Shown here piece by piece: positions 29,719-37,232 of a stretch of 40,197 nt of DNA. The stretch is from a virus: IMG/VR virus record IMGVR_UViG_3300033571_012915, positions 1-40,197 of that record; one strand, 5' to 3'. The position numbers and the translations under genes are program-made. The notes below the pieces were generated by a model, which was not told where the DNA came from, searched no databases, and saw nothing but the letters and a program-made list of their open reading frames with translations. Each line of letters begins with the position of its first letter. Position 1 is the stretch's first letter.

Positions 29719-30438
29719 CTAGAACTGGATCACAGTTCCGTCGAGCAGTTGGAGCTCACAGCGGCAGAAGACACCGCATTCTGTTTGACCCGCGCCAGGA
29801 ACGGTCGGCAGTGAGTCTTTTCGATATTCCTTCTGAGCAAGTTTCGGACAATCACGGCATTCGCTTTCGTCCTTGATGTCCACCCACTTGATCTCTTCCC
29901 AAGGAGCAAGCATGTCGACCGCCCCCCAGTTCGCAGTGCCACGAACGCGCTCGTTGTAGAACCGCATCCGGTGCTGAATGGCTTTCTCGTCGTAGTAGTC
30001 GTTCGGAGAGTCAGGAAGATGCGCTGGGGGCATCACTCCGCCTTCTCTGATCCTTGCGAGGATGTCCTTCTCGTCTCCGAGATCGGGGTAAAGTTCCTCA
30101 AGAGACTTGACGTAGCGCCTATCCTTGTCCTCTAGCTGGTCGATGAACCCCTGAAGGAATTCCTCTTGCTCTTTTGCGACGATGTCGATGTAAGGAACCG
30201 TGTCGGCCGGCTGAACATCGCCTCCGGTGCTCTGCGCCCCGTAGACGTAAGCCATCGTGTGGGCATGCTTCAAGGTTGCCATCGATGCCGCGCCAAACTG
30301 GTTGGTGCTGAGCGATCCATTCACAAGCCCTAAGACGTGCGAGACCAGGCTTTCAGTGGTTGCCGCAGTCAGGATGCCAAAGGCGAGATACCAGTAATCC
30401 CGGTTCTCCTTTTTTGGCTTTCTGTACTTGCGAAGCAT
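29719..30438 (-). CDS. Head morphogenesis protein, SPP1 gp7 / Mu F-like
   Basis: A 239-residue protein whose C-terminus has the cysteine pattern of this family: ESECRDCPKLAQKEYRKDSL then TVPGAGQTECGVFCRCELQL. These Cys residues are thought to bind metal. The N-terminal helices interact with portal and capsid in related phages. It lies immediately after the portal gene as is usual. Confidence 0.85.
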   Translation of the reverse strand: MLRKYRKPKKENRDYWYLAFGILTAATTESLVSHVLGLVNGSLSTNQFGAASMATLKHAHTMAYVYGAQSTGGDVQPADTVPYIDIVAKEQEEFLQGFIDQLEDKDRRYVKSLEELYPDLGDEKDILARIREGGVMPPAHLPDSPNDYYDEKAIQHRMRFYNERVRGTANWGAVDMLAPWEEIKWVDIKDESECRDCPKLAQKEYRKDSLPTVPGAGQTECGVFCRCELQLLDGTVIQF

Positions 30439-30449
30439 GACACCCTAGT

Positions 30450-32033
30450 TTACTTTTGTTCCTGCGAATCCTTCTTGGACTTCACCGAACCTGGTAAGTC
30501 ACCCGAGAGGCTTCTTCGTTGACGCGCCATTGCCGAAGCCATGACGTCCTCCTTCTCGGAGGCTTTTGCGTCTCGTTCCTCTTGCTCGACCTTGATTTGC
30601 TCAAGAAGCTCGTCAACGTCGTGAACGTCGTCAGAAGTAGCGATCTTTCGAACCGCCAGCTCCTTGGTCGTCAGCCCACCTTCCACAAGCTTGAGCTGTC
30701 TGTCGGCAAGCTGACCCTTCTCGTCTTCGGTCTGCTCAAAGAATGGAGGCCACTGAATCTGAACGTCTGCGCCGATTCCTGCCGCCCATGCTGTGGAGCC
30801 AAGGTTTGCCATGCCGATGCAAAGGCGCTCCATGAACACACAGAAGCCGTCCTCCCCGTAGAGTTGCCTCTTCTCGTTGGTTCGCTCAATGATTGGGGCG
30901 TAAATCTGGGTCATTACCGCAGCGGTAAGGTTGCCCTTGTTGGTGATGTCTTCCGCGTCCACTTCGACCGAGCCGACCGCTTGCATAAGCTCTTGCTTGA
31001 GCTCCTTGGCAAACGCATCAAGGTGAGGACGGAGAGCGGCATTGGTCTGAAGGAGATCAACGCGCCCCTGCTTGGGGTTCATCGCGTCAACCTTTGACTC
31101 AAGGATCAGAACGGACTGGTCGCCGGTCGAGACTGGGTCGTCTCCATCAGCGGCAGTGAGGTCAATGAACGCCTTGGTGGGATCGATGCTCTTTTGGTTG
31201 TCAATGTGAGCAAGGTTCTTGGTGAAGTTGACTTGGTCGATGATCTCGTACATCGTCCACAGATCGCCTTCACCGTACTGTGTTCCGGTTTCCCGGTTGC
31301 GGATGTACCAAAGAGGAATGATGCCGAAAGCGTTTGGATTCTCGGACGCGATCTCCCAAGTGCCGTAAGCCTCGACCTGGTCGATCATGGCGTATGGGTC
31401 GCTGGTGACGTTTCCTCCGATCATGGAGTTACTGACACGCTTGTAGACCCGGTGAATCTTGTCGGTGTACTCCTCGCGGTGCCAGTAGTTGCAACCGTCG
31501 GTGGGATCATAGACCGGATACTGGATCCGCGCCATCACAAGCCGTTCGTGGTTGTCGTTGTCCCAATAGAGCTGCACTTGCTCGGCTGGGTCCAGAAGGT
31601 CGATCTGCACCCCTTCTGCCTCAGTGTAGGAGAACTTTGCGACGACTCCACCGGAAAGTGCGCCCACAACAGCTGCAACACGGGCCCGGCGGGTCATGTC
31701 GTTGTTCTTCCAGACGCTGTTGATGAGCTTCGTCAGCTCTTCGTAGGCTTCGATGCGTGGATCAGACTCTTCTAGCTCCTCATCGCATGCAACCTTGAAG
31801 GTGACAGGCTTCCCAAAGAGCCAGGTCGCACCCTTGTTCACGATGTTCTGAACGAACGGACGGCAACGTGGGAACGGCCCTCGCTCCTCGGTCTTCCACT
31901 CCCTGGTCATTGCAGAGTAGGAAGGGTACGGCTTGAGTGCGTGGTATGCCCGAGCTGTTCGAGACAATAGGCGCACTTGCTTGTAGTTTGCCGGAAGGAA
32001 CTTGGTTCCCAGTAGCGTTTTTGGATCGATCAT
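30450..32033 (-). CDS. Portal protein (SPP1 gp6-like)
   Basis: A 527-residue protein. Motifs of the SPP1-type portals are visible: FVQNIVNKGATWLFGKPVTF, LINSVWKNNDMTRRARVAAV, PLWYIRNRETGTQYGEGDLW, followed by MYEIIDQVNFTKNL, and TAAVMTQIYAPIIERTNEKR. A charged helical C-terminus (LLEQIKVEQEERDAKASEKE) completes it. It would form the dodecameric DNA channel at one capsid vertex. Starts at ATG 32033, overlapping terL stop as ATGA. Confidence 0.93.
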   Translation of the reverse strand: MIDPKTLLGTKFLPANYKQVRLLSRTARAYHALKPYPSYSAMTREWKTEERGPFPRCRPFVQNIVNKGATWLFGKPVTFKVACDEELEESDPRIEAYEELTKLINSVWKNNDMTRRARVAAVVGALSGGVVAKFSYTEAEGVQIDLLDPAEQVQLYWDNDNHERLVMARIQYPVYDPTDGCNYWHREEYTDKIHRVYKRVSNSMIGGNVTSDPYAMIDQVEAYGTWEIASENPNAFGIIPLWYIRNRETGTQYGEGDLWTMYEIIDQVNFTKNLAHIDNQKSIDPTKAFIDLTAADGDDPVSTGDQSVLILESKVDAMNPKQGRVDLLQTNAALRPHLDAFAKELKQELMQAVGSVEVDAEDITNKGNLTAAVMTQIYAPIIERTNEKRQLYGEDGFCVFMERLCIGMANLGSTAWAAGIGADVQIQWPPFFEQTEDEKGQLADRQLKLVEGGLTTKELAVRKIATSDDVHDVDELLEQIKVEQEERDAKASEKEDVMASAMARQRRSLSGDLPGSVKSKKDSQEQK

Positions 32034-33559
32034 GCGTATTGCCTTGGCTTGCTCTTCAAGCTGTTTTGTTGAGGTGTCGTGCGAACCTTGTTGACGGCGT
32101 TAGCGATGCTGTCGACTTGGTCGTCGTTGAGATGGGATTGGTCTTCCCTGAAGTCTTTGTGTTCCTGTTTGCAGTCCTGAACCCATGGACCCGCGAGGAA
32201 CCAAGCGTTCCCGGCGTTGACCATGCTTTGCCAGTTCTTTGCGACGATGTGCTTAGCTTTAGTGACCGAGTACACCGACGCTTCAAGCCCTGCCCTCCGG
32301 AGCTTGATTGCAAACGGCTCAGCCCAAAGCTTTCCGGCGGCTCCTGGGTCCCTTGGGATCAGAACAGTTACCAGAACATCGGGATAGGTCTCTTGAATGT
32401 CCTTGACGAACTTCTCGATGCCTGACTCGACTTTGTCGGTCCCCCATTGCTCACGGACCATGGCAACGACGCCGATCGTTCCGTTGTAGCAATCAGCGAC
32501 AGCCGCGCCGGCCGTGTAGTCTCCTCCGCCTTCGGTCGCCGCTACGTCAAAGCAAACGATAATGCGCTTGATCTTTGGAGCATCTTCGACCGTGTCGTAA
32601 ACTTCGATCTCGCGGACATTGAAGAAGACGCCGTCAGCGTTCTCAACTTCGTGCTGAGACTCGCGAAGGAATGAGGCTGGACCCCAATCCCGCATCTGTG
32701 CTTGGCAAACTTCTAAGCTTTGACCTGCCCAAGTCGCTTCCCCTGAAGTGATGTATGGAACATTCAAGCCGTTCGGCTCTCTTCTAAGCTCGTACTTGAG
32801 ACCCCTTACCGCTGGCTCGACGGTCGAGACTTCCCGGTCCATGAGGAACTGAGCCTGACCATTGACCAACCGGGCAACAATCCCGTCCTCAATGATGAGG
32901 TTTTGAATGAACAGGACACAGCAGTCGGTGGAGCCTGACGGCAAAATGGAGTTCGTAATTGCGCGGATCTTCTTCTCGGTGGACTTCCGGTTGTCCTCCC
33001 GGTTGTCAATGTCGTCGAAGATGATCAGGTCAGGTCGAAACTCGTCAAGCTTGATACCTCGAGCGGCAGTGTCAAGACCAAGAGCTTCGACGTTAAAGCC
33101 GTTCGCTGTTCGGAGCTGGTTGCGCCTCCATCCCTTTGATGCCCCGTACTTGTTGAGCGACCGTTCTAGTCCAGCTTGCTCGAGAAGCGTAGAGATCGCG
33201 GCAACGTGCTTGTCCGCCTGGTCCTGAGTCTCCGAAACGTAGAGAACATACCTGCGGGTTAGCCTGCAGCCGATTCTGGCAACACCGAGCTCAGCGGTCG
33301 AGGACTTGCCACCACCGCGAGGCCACACTTCCACACGGGGAGGAATGCGAACACCGAGGTCGATTGAATCAACCCATCGCCAGAACTTGTGATGACGGTC
33401 CGCAAGAGGCTTTGATGCAACGTGAGGGAAGCACTCTTTTAGCCATTCCTCGTAGCCTGATTCAAGGTTAAGCGTCGCCCTGGTCGTCTTGATCTGCGGT
33501 TGGCCGAAGAAGTTCGACAAATCGATCGGCTCTTTCGAGAACAGTCCTGCCCAGCTCAT
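32030..33559 (-). CDS. Terminase large subunit
   Basis: A 509-residue packaging motor. Walker A is WPRGGGKSS (80..87), Walker B LIIFDDID (178..185). The nuclease domain has CFDVAATEGGGDYTAG (Asp338, Asp347), the IPRDPGAAGK strand and HLNDDQVDSIANA near residue 485. It translocates DNA into the head and cuts it. The gene overlaps the small subunit by 92 nt, more than other neighbours, which could coordinate the amounts of the two subunits. Confidence 0.94.
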   Translation of the reverse strand: MSWAGLFSKEPIDLSNFFGQPQIKTTRATLNLESGYEEWLKECFPHVASKPLADRHHKFWRWVDSIDLGVRIPPRVEVWPRGGGKSSTAELGVARIGCRLTRRYVLYVSETQDQADKHVAAISTLLEQAGLERSLNKYGASKGWRRNQLRTANGFNVEALGLDTAARGIKLDEFRPDLIIFDDIDNREDNRKSTEKKIRAITNSILPSGSTDCCVLFIQNLIIEDGIVARLVNGQAQFLMDREVSTVEPAVRGLKYELRREPNGLNVPYITSGEATWAGQSLEVCQAQMRDWGPASFLRESQHEVENADGVFFNVREIEVYDTVEDAPKIKRIIVCFDVAATEGGGDYTAGAAVADCYNGTIGVVAMVREQWGTDKVESGIEKFVKDIQETYPDVLVTVLIPRDPGAAGKLWAEPFAIKLRRAGLEASVYSVTKAKHIVAKNWQSMVNAGNAWFLAGPWVQDCKQEHKDFREDQSHLNDDQVDSIANAVNKVRTTPQQNSLKSKPRQYA

Positions 33560-33830
33560 TGACTCCCTCTGGGTTCTTCTGAATGAATTCTGGTTTTGAG
33601 CATTCGTTAGCCCATGCGCTGAGCATGGTCACCGTCGCGTGAAGAAAGTTATTGAGTGCGGAGTTGAAGCGGTTCTCTGTCTGAATCTCTGTACCGTTTC
33701 GTACGATTCCCGCTCTCCAAGTTCCGATCGTCGAAGAGGGTAAGCCGTGCTTTTCCGCGGCGTCTCTGACTGACATTCCTGCAATGAGATCAGCAAGAAC
33801 GGCAGCCTTTTGTTCTGGGGTGTATGCCAA
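33468..33830 (-). CDS. Terminase small subunit
   Basis: A 120-residue protein with an N-terminal HTH (KAAVLADLIAGMSVRDAAEK then HGLPSSTIGTWRAG) like helix-turn-helix small terminases, then an oligomerisation region (LNNFLHATVTMLSAWANECS) and an acidic end. It should recognise the pac/cos site. The start is a TTG at 33830 with AGGAGGG upstream, not an ATG. It overlaps terL by 92 nt. Confidence 0.85.
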   Translation of the reverse strand: MAYTPEQKAAVLADLIAGMSVRDAAEKHGLPSSTIGTWRAGIVRNGTEIQTENRFNSALNNFLHATVTMLSAWANECSKPEFIQKNPEGVNELGRTVLERADRFVELLRPTADQDDQGDA

Positions 33831-33842
33831 TGGCTCTCCCTC

Positions 33843-33977
33843 CTACGATCTGAAGTATTTCCGCGCTCTGGTCGATGAGGCCTTAACCCAGGTCTTGTGA
33901 ATCTTCACATAGCCCTTGGCGGTCATGGACTCGATTTGCTTGGCGAGCTTCGTCTTTCGTGATTCCGAACGGGTCAT
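33843..33977 (-). CDS. 44-aa basic protein between small genes and terminase
   Basis: A 44-codon frame starting ATG 33977 (ATGA overlap with the preceding stop) and ending 12 nt before the TTG of the small terminase gene. The peptide is strongly basic (MTRSESRKTKLAKQIESM, ...KASSTRARKYFRS) and helical, so nucleic-acid binding is possible. Its stop region holds the AGGAGGG site of terS. The function is unknown. Confidence 0.62.
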   Translation of the reverse strand: MTRSESRKTKLAKQIESMTAKGYVKIHKTWVKASSTRARKYFRS

Positions 33978-34150
33978 AGTTCCTCGGCGGTGATGTACGT
34001 TCCTTTATCCTTTGCACAGGCAAGAAGCCAAACTGTTTCCTTCATTCGGGCATCGTCAGCATCGAGCGCCTTGACGGTTTGAGCCTTTACGCAGACTGAC
34101 CAAACGCCAGGAATAATCGTCCGCATCAGGCGGATCCGGTAGTCCTTCAT
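33974..34150 (-). CDS. Small protein (58 aa), unknown function
   Basis: Starts at ATG 34150 with an ATGA overlap to the membrane protein gene and ends with an ATGA overlap to the 44-codon gene. The 58 residues (MKDYRIRLMRTIIPGVWSVC... KDKGTYITAEEL) are mixed strands and helix with no membrane segment. An upstream extension of 40 codons is Cys/Arg-rich shadow. No family recognised. Confidence 0.62.
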   Translation of the reverse strand: MKDYRIRLMRTIIPGVWSVCVKAQTVKALDADDARMKETVWLLACAKDKGTYITAEEL

Positions 34151-34335
34151 TTGGCTCCGGTGAACTTCTGCTTGATGTAGTAGGCACCGATGTCGTAGAG
34201 CGAAGCAGCGATCGCGCTGACGAGCGTTGTCACTTCGGAAGGAATCTTGTACTTGGAGGAGGCAAGCCAACCGGCAAACGCTCCGAGGAGCATCGTGCGA
34301 AGGTTGATGGCGCCGTCGAACTTAGGGTTATTCAT
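34147..34335 (-). CDS. Small membrane protein, holin-like (62 aa)
   Basis: A 62-residue protein with two hydrophobic stretches (LRTMLLGAFAGWLA and EVTTLVSAIAASLYDIGAYY) separated by a short turn, and a basic tail. The two-helix hairpin and size fit class II holins. It is not directly next to the endolysin but within the same lysis-to-packaging stretch. A holin role is inferred. Confidence 0.55.
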   Translation of the reverse strand: MNNPKFDGAINLRTMLLGAFAGWLASSKYKIPSEVTTLVSAIAASLYDIGAYYIKQKFTGAK

Positions 34336-34362
34336 GGTGTTGTCCTTTGTGGGATTGTTTGG

Positions 34363-35409
34363 TTAAGCTGCTGCTTTTGCTCTGAGCAACTGGAGGTACT
34401 CGACCCCCTTGTCAAAGTCAGCAAAGACGTTGATGAATGCGTCCGACCCTTGCTCTTGCGAAGGATCGATCACCGCGATGTACGCTGGACTGTTGTCGTT
34501 CTCAGGGAAGCCATTGATGACGGCGTACTCGTCGAACCGCTTGTAGGAGCCGACGGTCACCGCGTGAATGCGCTTCCCGGCGATTCGCTGAGTCTGATGC
34601 CCGTCGTCGTGGATGTGACCGCAAACAAAGAGATCATCGCGAACGCCGAAGATGGCCTCCTTGTTCGGTCCAAACGACGGACTGAACTGGCTCTTGCCTT
34701 TGAAGGTGTGCCGTGTGTTGAGAATGCAACTGTTGCCGTTGGGAAACTTGAGTTGGAACCTTCCGCCATGCTCCGAGTAGTGAGTCTCCGTGAGTCTGGT
34801 CATGTACCGAAAGATTTCGTTTCCGTTGTTCCAAGCATCGTGGTTTCCACCGATTGCGACGAGCCACTTAACTGAGCTGAAGAACCACTCGCAAAGAATG
34901 TGAGCGTGGCGCCTGGTCGCGATCTGCTTTCCGTAGAGCTTTTCGAGACGCCCGACCCAGTTGTTGGTGTAGTCGCCTACGCAAAGACCGAGAAGCCCTT
35001 CTGTTTGGGCAATCATGTCAACGTGCGATTTGATCCGCATGATGTCGCAGTTGTCGTCATCAAGGTGCGGGTCGCCGATGAGCGCGATACCGATAGGCCC
35101 GTCGATGTGAATGTCGATCGGGAGGAGGTCGAGAACTGCCTTGCGGTCCTTGTTGAGCTGGAACTGCTTGACCTTTAAGTTGTAGAGGTCATCAAAACTA
35201 AGATCACCAGCCGGTGCGGAAGTGACTGTGAACTCTGGGGCAGTGATCGACTTACCTTCGTTGAATTTGATGCCTTCGTTGCCAGCTTTATTGCAGACAC
35301 TTCCGAGCGTTCGCCCGAGCGCAGTCGCGACATCGGCAGCGGTCTTTCCCTGAGTGATCATCGAGCGCATCAGCTCGACTTCTTCAGCCCTCCATGGTAT
35401 TCCTGCCAT
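34363..35409 (-). CDS. Calcineurin-like metallophosphoesterase with N-terminal HTH
   Basis: A 348-residue protein. Residues 1..45 (WRAEEVELMRSMITQGKTAA then DVATALGRTLGSVCNKAG) look like a SANT/Myb-style HTH. The phosphoesterase core has all metal ligands: GDPHLD (Asp113/His115), VGDYTNN (Asp146), GGNHDAWN (Asn189/His190), NTRHTF (His234) and CGHIHDDGH (His265/267). It should bind two metal ions and cleave phosphodiesters or nucleotides. Its position among lysis and packaging genes is odd. The HTH points to DNA as partner; possibly a nuclease for processing DNA or for host defence countering. Confidence 0.87.
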   Translation of the reverse strand: MAGIPWRAEEVELMRSMITQGKTAADVATALGRTLGSVCNKAGNEGIKFNEGKSITAPEFTVTSAPAGDLSFDDLYNLKVKQFQLNKDRKAVLDLLPIDIHIDGPIGIALIGDPHLDDDNCDIMRIKSHVDMIAQTEGLLGLCVGDYTNNWVGRLEKLYGKQIATRRHAHILCEWFFSSVKWLVAIGGNHDAWNNGNEIFRYMTRLTETHYSEHGGRFQLKFPNGNSCILNTRHTFKGKSQFSPSFGPNKEAIFGVRDDLFVCGHIHDDGHQTQRIAGKRIHAVTVGSYKRFDEYAVINGFPENDNSPAYIAVIDPSQEQGSDAFINVFADFDKGVEYLQLLRAKAAA

Positions 35410-35411
35410 AG

Positions 35412-35633
35412 CTATCCTTTTCGAAGAATCTCAAGAATGTGCTCTTGGTGCGTTTCGATCTTCGCAAGACGCTCCGGAACATCATCAAACTTCTTCAGCT
35501 GTTCTTCGTGGCGATTGATTCGTGCCTGTGCTGTTGCGGCATGGGTCGCTCCGGTACATAGTGCGACGATCCAAAACCATTGCGTCTGAAGCCATTCGAC
35601 AAAACCTGTCTGTTCATGTGGTGAAGTTGCCAT
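35412..35633 (-). CDS. Membrane-anchored coiled-coil protein, holin/XhlA-like (73 aa)
   Basis: A 73-residue protein with one N-terminal hydrophobic helix (QWFWIVALCTGATHAATAQA) followed by a charged coiled coil (LKKFDDVPERLAKIETHQEH). It is directly below the endolysin gene (1 nt apart), so probably part of the lysis set as a holin or holin partner. The reverse order of helix and coil compared with XhlA keeps the family uncertain. Confidence 0.58.
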   Translation of the reverse strand: MATSPHEQTGFVEWLQTQWFWIVALCTGATHAATAQARINRHEEQLKKFDDVPERLAKIETHQEHILEILRKG

Positions 35634-35634
35634 C

Positions 35635-36099
35635 CTAACCCCTCCACCCCTGCTTGTCGCGCCAGGCTCTTGCCTTTGCTCTTGTGATTAAATCGAACTT
35701 ACTCCACTCGCAGTGAGGATTGTCACGGAACGGGTCAAGCTTTCCGTCCGAGTTCCAGTCACCGCCCCAGGTGATCTTGTTTAGGCGGCAAAGGTGTCCG
35801 TAGTAAAGCCAGAACGCTTCGGAGGCTTCCCAGTTGGGCTTGCCATCAACGAAAGGAACGAGGTCGACCGCAAGGCAATCAGTGTGCCGGCTGTTTCTGG
35901 TCTTCGTTACAATGAACCCAGGTTTCGTCCGGCCCTGAGCGTAAAGCTCATCTTGTCTCGACTGAGGGCGATACCCTTCGATGACTTTGACTTCCCATTT
36001 CGGGGCGTGAACTTTACACCACGCTTGCAAACCTGCAAGGACGGCATCAACCCGCGCTCTGAACGGCGGATACAGGTGATCGAGATTGCGGTCTGCCAT
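35635..36099 (-). CDS. Endolysin, M15-family L-Ala-D-Glu peptidase
   Basis: A 154-residue protein with the VanY/M15 signature: EGYRPQSRQDELYAQGRT, the zinc ligands SRHTDCLAVDLVPF (His72, Asp79), then WGGDW and the third ligand in NPHCEW (His129). This class cleaves the peptide cross-bridge of peptidoglycan during lysis. ATG 36099 is used; the open frame runs further up but only over the intergenic region. Confidence 0.9.
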   Translation of the reverse strand: MADRNLDHLYPPFRARVDAVLAGLQAWCKVHAPKWEVKVIEGYRPQSRQDELYAQGRTKPGFIVTKTRNSRHTDCLAVDLVPFVDGKPNWEASEAFWLYYGHLCRLNKITWGGDWNSDGKLDPFRDNPHCEWSKFDLITRAKARAWRDKQGWRG

Positions 36100-36387
36100 G
36101 AGAATTCCTAAAACCTTGATGAAAAAACGCCCCGCTCTTGATGTGGGGAAAGAACGAGGCAATGGTTGGCGCTTGAGAAGCGTTTCGCTTCGGCTGGATC
36201 CGAAGTCGCAAAAGCGATGTTGATTTGCCGCCCTGGACATCCTTTCGGAAGCCTCCCGAGGGAGATGGCGGCTTGGAGTTCAACGTATGGGATCGGAAGC
36301 AAGGAGGCATGACGCCTCCCGTGATAAGACTACGCTTTTTAACCTACAAACCCGGTATTCGTCTAAATTCACAGTTGGAATTCCAAC
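36100..36387. promoter_or_regulatory. Intergenic control region before the lysis/late genes
   Basis: 288 bp with no gene I would call. It is the longest gap in the leftward run and separates replication from lysis genes. On the minus strand a GGGAGGC/GCCTCC stem (about 36302..36321) is seen, then a CCCC...GGGG stem with six T (about 36127..36155) that could attenuate transcription before the endolysin. TTGTAG-N17-TATCAC is a weak promoter candidate near 36350..36325. A 64-codon frame at 36108..36302 (TTG start, no ribosome-binding site) was not accepted. Confidence 0.45.
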
Positions 36388-36400
36388 TTACGAGTTGGAA
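36373..36400. promoter_or_regulatory. Palindrome with third half-site, putative late operator
   Basis: AGTTGGAATTCCAACT (36373..36388) is a perfect 16-bp palindrome. A third half-site AGTTGGAA follows at 36393..36400. It overlaps the end of the 226-residue gene and stands upstream, in the transcription direction, of the lysis and structural genes. It is a candidate site for a late activator or repressor. Confidence 0.65.
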
Positions 36401-37068
36401 AATGACAATTCCTGCTGAGGGCGATGAGCGCGGGGAATGATCGCGGCGTGTTCTTCTAGGGCTTTTACCCCGAGCCTTATCGAACCGTTCACAAGGACGC
36501 CACTTGCAAGCCGAAGCGTCATCGTTTCCGAATCCGAAAGCGCACTCGGCTTCATGTCCCTCAGTGAGTGAACCTGATCATCGCCAGCAATCTCCCCGCG
36601 CTTCTTCGGGTCGCCTGAGACGTATTTGTTGGGGTTTGCTTCGTCCCAGTACGAGCCTTGGTACTTGCCGCAAACAGGAAGCAGTTCTAGGATTGTCTTT
36701 CGGTCCGACTTCGATAGGTGCTCGTCGAGGACGTGCTCAACTGCCCAGCCGGTCATGTTGATTCCGCTCAGGAGCTTCTCGGTCACTTCCTTGGTCGAAG
36801 GAACAAATACTCCATTGGAGAGCCAGTCTTCGCCAGGAGACGACGTTGCGACCCTTATCTCGTTGGTCCTCCGGTTTCGATAGACGAAAGCGGAGAACTC
36901 GGCCGTCCCCCAGATCGCATCGAACGTCGGAATCGAGTCCGCTTGCTTTGCTTTTCGCCAACCAGCCCAAACACAGAGGGTGTACAGGTGGTTCAGCTTT
37001 TCGCGCCAGTAGTAGTACGTCGATCTCGGCAGCTCTTCCAGATTAAGCAGCGGGTTTTCGTGTCTCAT
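36388..37068 (-). CDS. Unknown protein (226 aa) before the late region
   Basis: A 226-residue soluble protein. The N-terminus (ELPRSTYYYWREKLNHLYTL) resembles a helical DNA-binding segment, followed by a beta region. A family is not recognised. Being last of the replication genes and directly before the palindrome-bearing gap, it could be a late gene regulator, a position that often holds lambda Q-like or other antiterminator proteins. No zinc motif is present. AAAGGAG precedes the ATG. Confidence 0.65.
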   Translation of the reverse strand: MRHENPLLNLEELPRSTYYYWREKLNHLYTLCVWAGWRKAKQADSIPTFDAIWGTAEFSAFVYRNRRTNEIRVATSSPGEDWLSNGVFVPSTKEVTEKLLSGINMTGWAVEHVLDEHLSKSDRKTILELLPVCGKYQGSYWDEANPNKYVSGDPKKRGEIAGDDQVHSLRDMKPSALSDSETMTLRLASGVLVNGSIRLGVKALEEHAAIIPRAHRPQQELSFSNS

Positions 37069-37232
37069 GGGTTCTCCTTTCGGCGGTTGATTTCGCTTTC
37101 GATTGCGGTCAGGTGGGCTTTTGCTTCACCCAGGACGTCAATGTTTGCAGTGAGCTTCAATCCTTCGATTTCACGGCGTGTGGTGTCGGCTAACTTGTGG
37201 AGCTCGCCGATAGAGAGGGCGGAGAGACTCAT
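37065..37232 (-). CDS. 55-aa helical protein after the helicase
   Basis: A 55-codon frame filling the whole interval between helicase and the 226-residue gene, with ATGA overlaps at both ends. The peptide (MSLSALSIGELHKLADTTRR, ...ESEINRRKENP) is predicted to be two amphipathic helices. It carries the GAAAGGAG site for the next gene. A helicase accessory role is possible but not shown. Confidence 0.68.
   Translation of the reverse strand: MSLSALSIGELHKLADTTRREIEGLKLTANIDVLGEAKAHLTAIESEINRRKENP

Noticed and set aside
30519-31097. 192-codon plus-strand frame opposite the portal gene
   Set aside because: Leu/Val-rich antisense shadow. No promoter or ribosome-binding site.
36108-36302. 64-codon minus-strand frame in the gap before endolysin
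   Set aside because: TTG start without ribosome-binding site, crosses two stem-loops, and two other frames are equally open.
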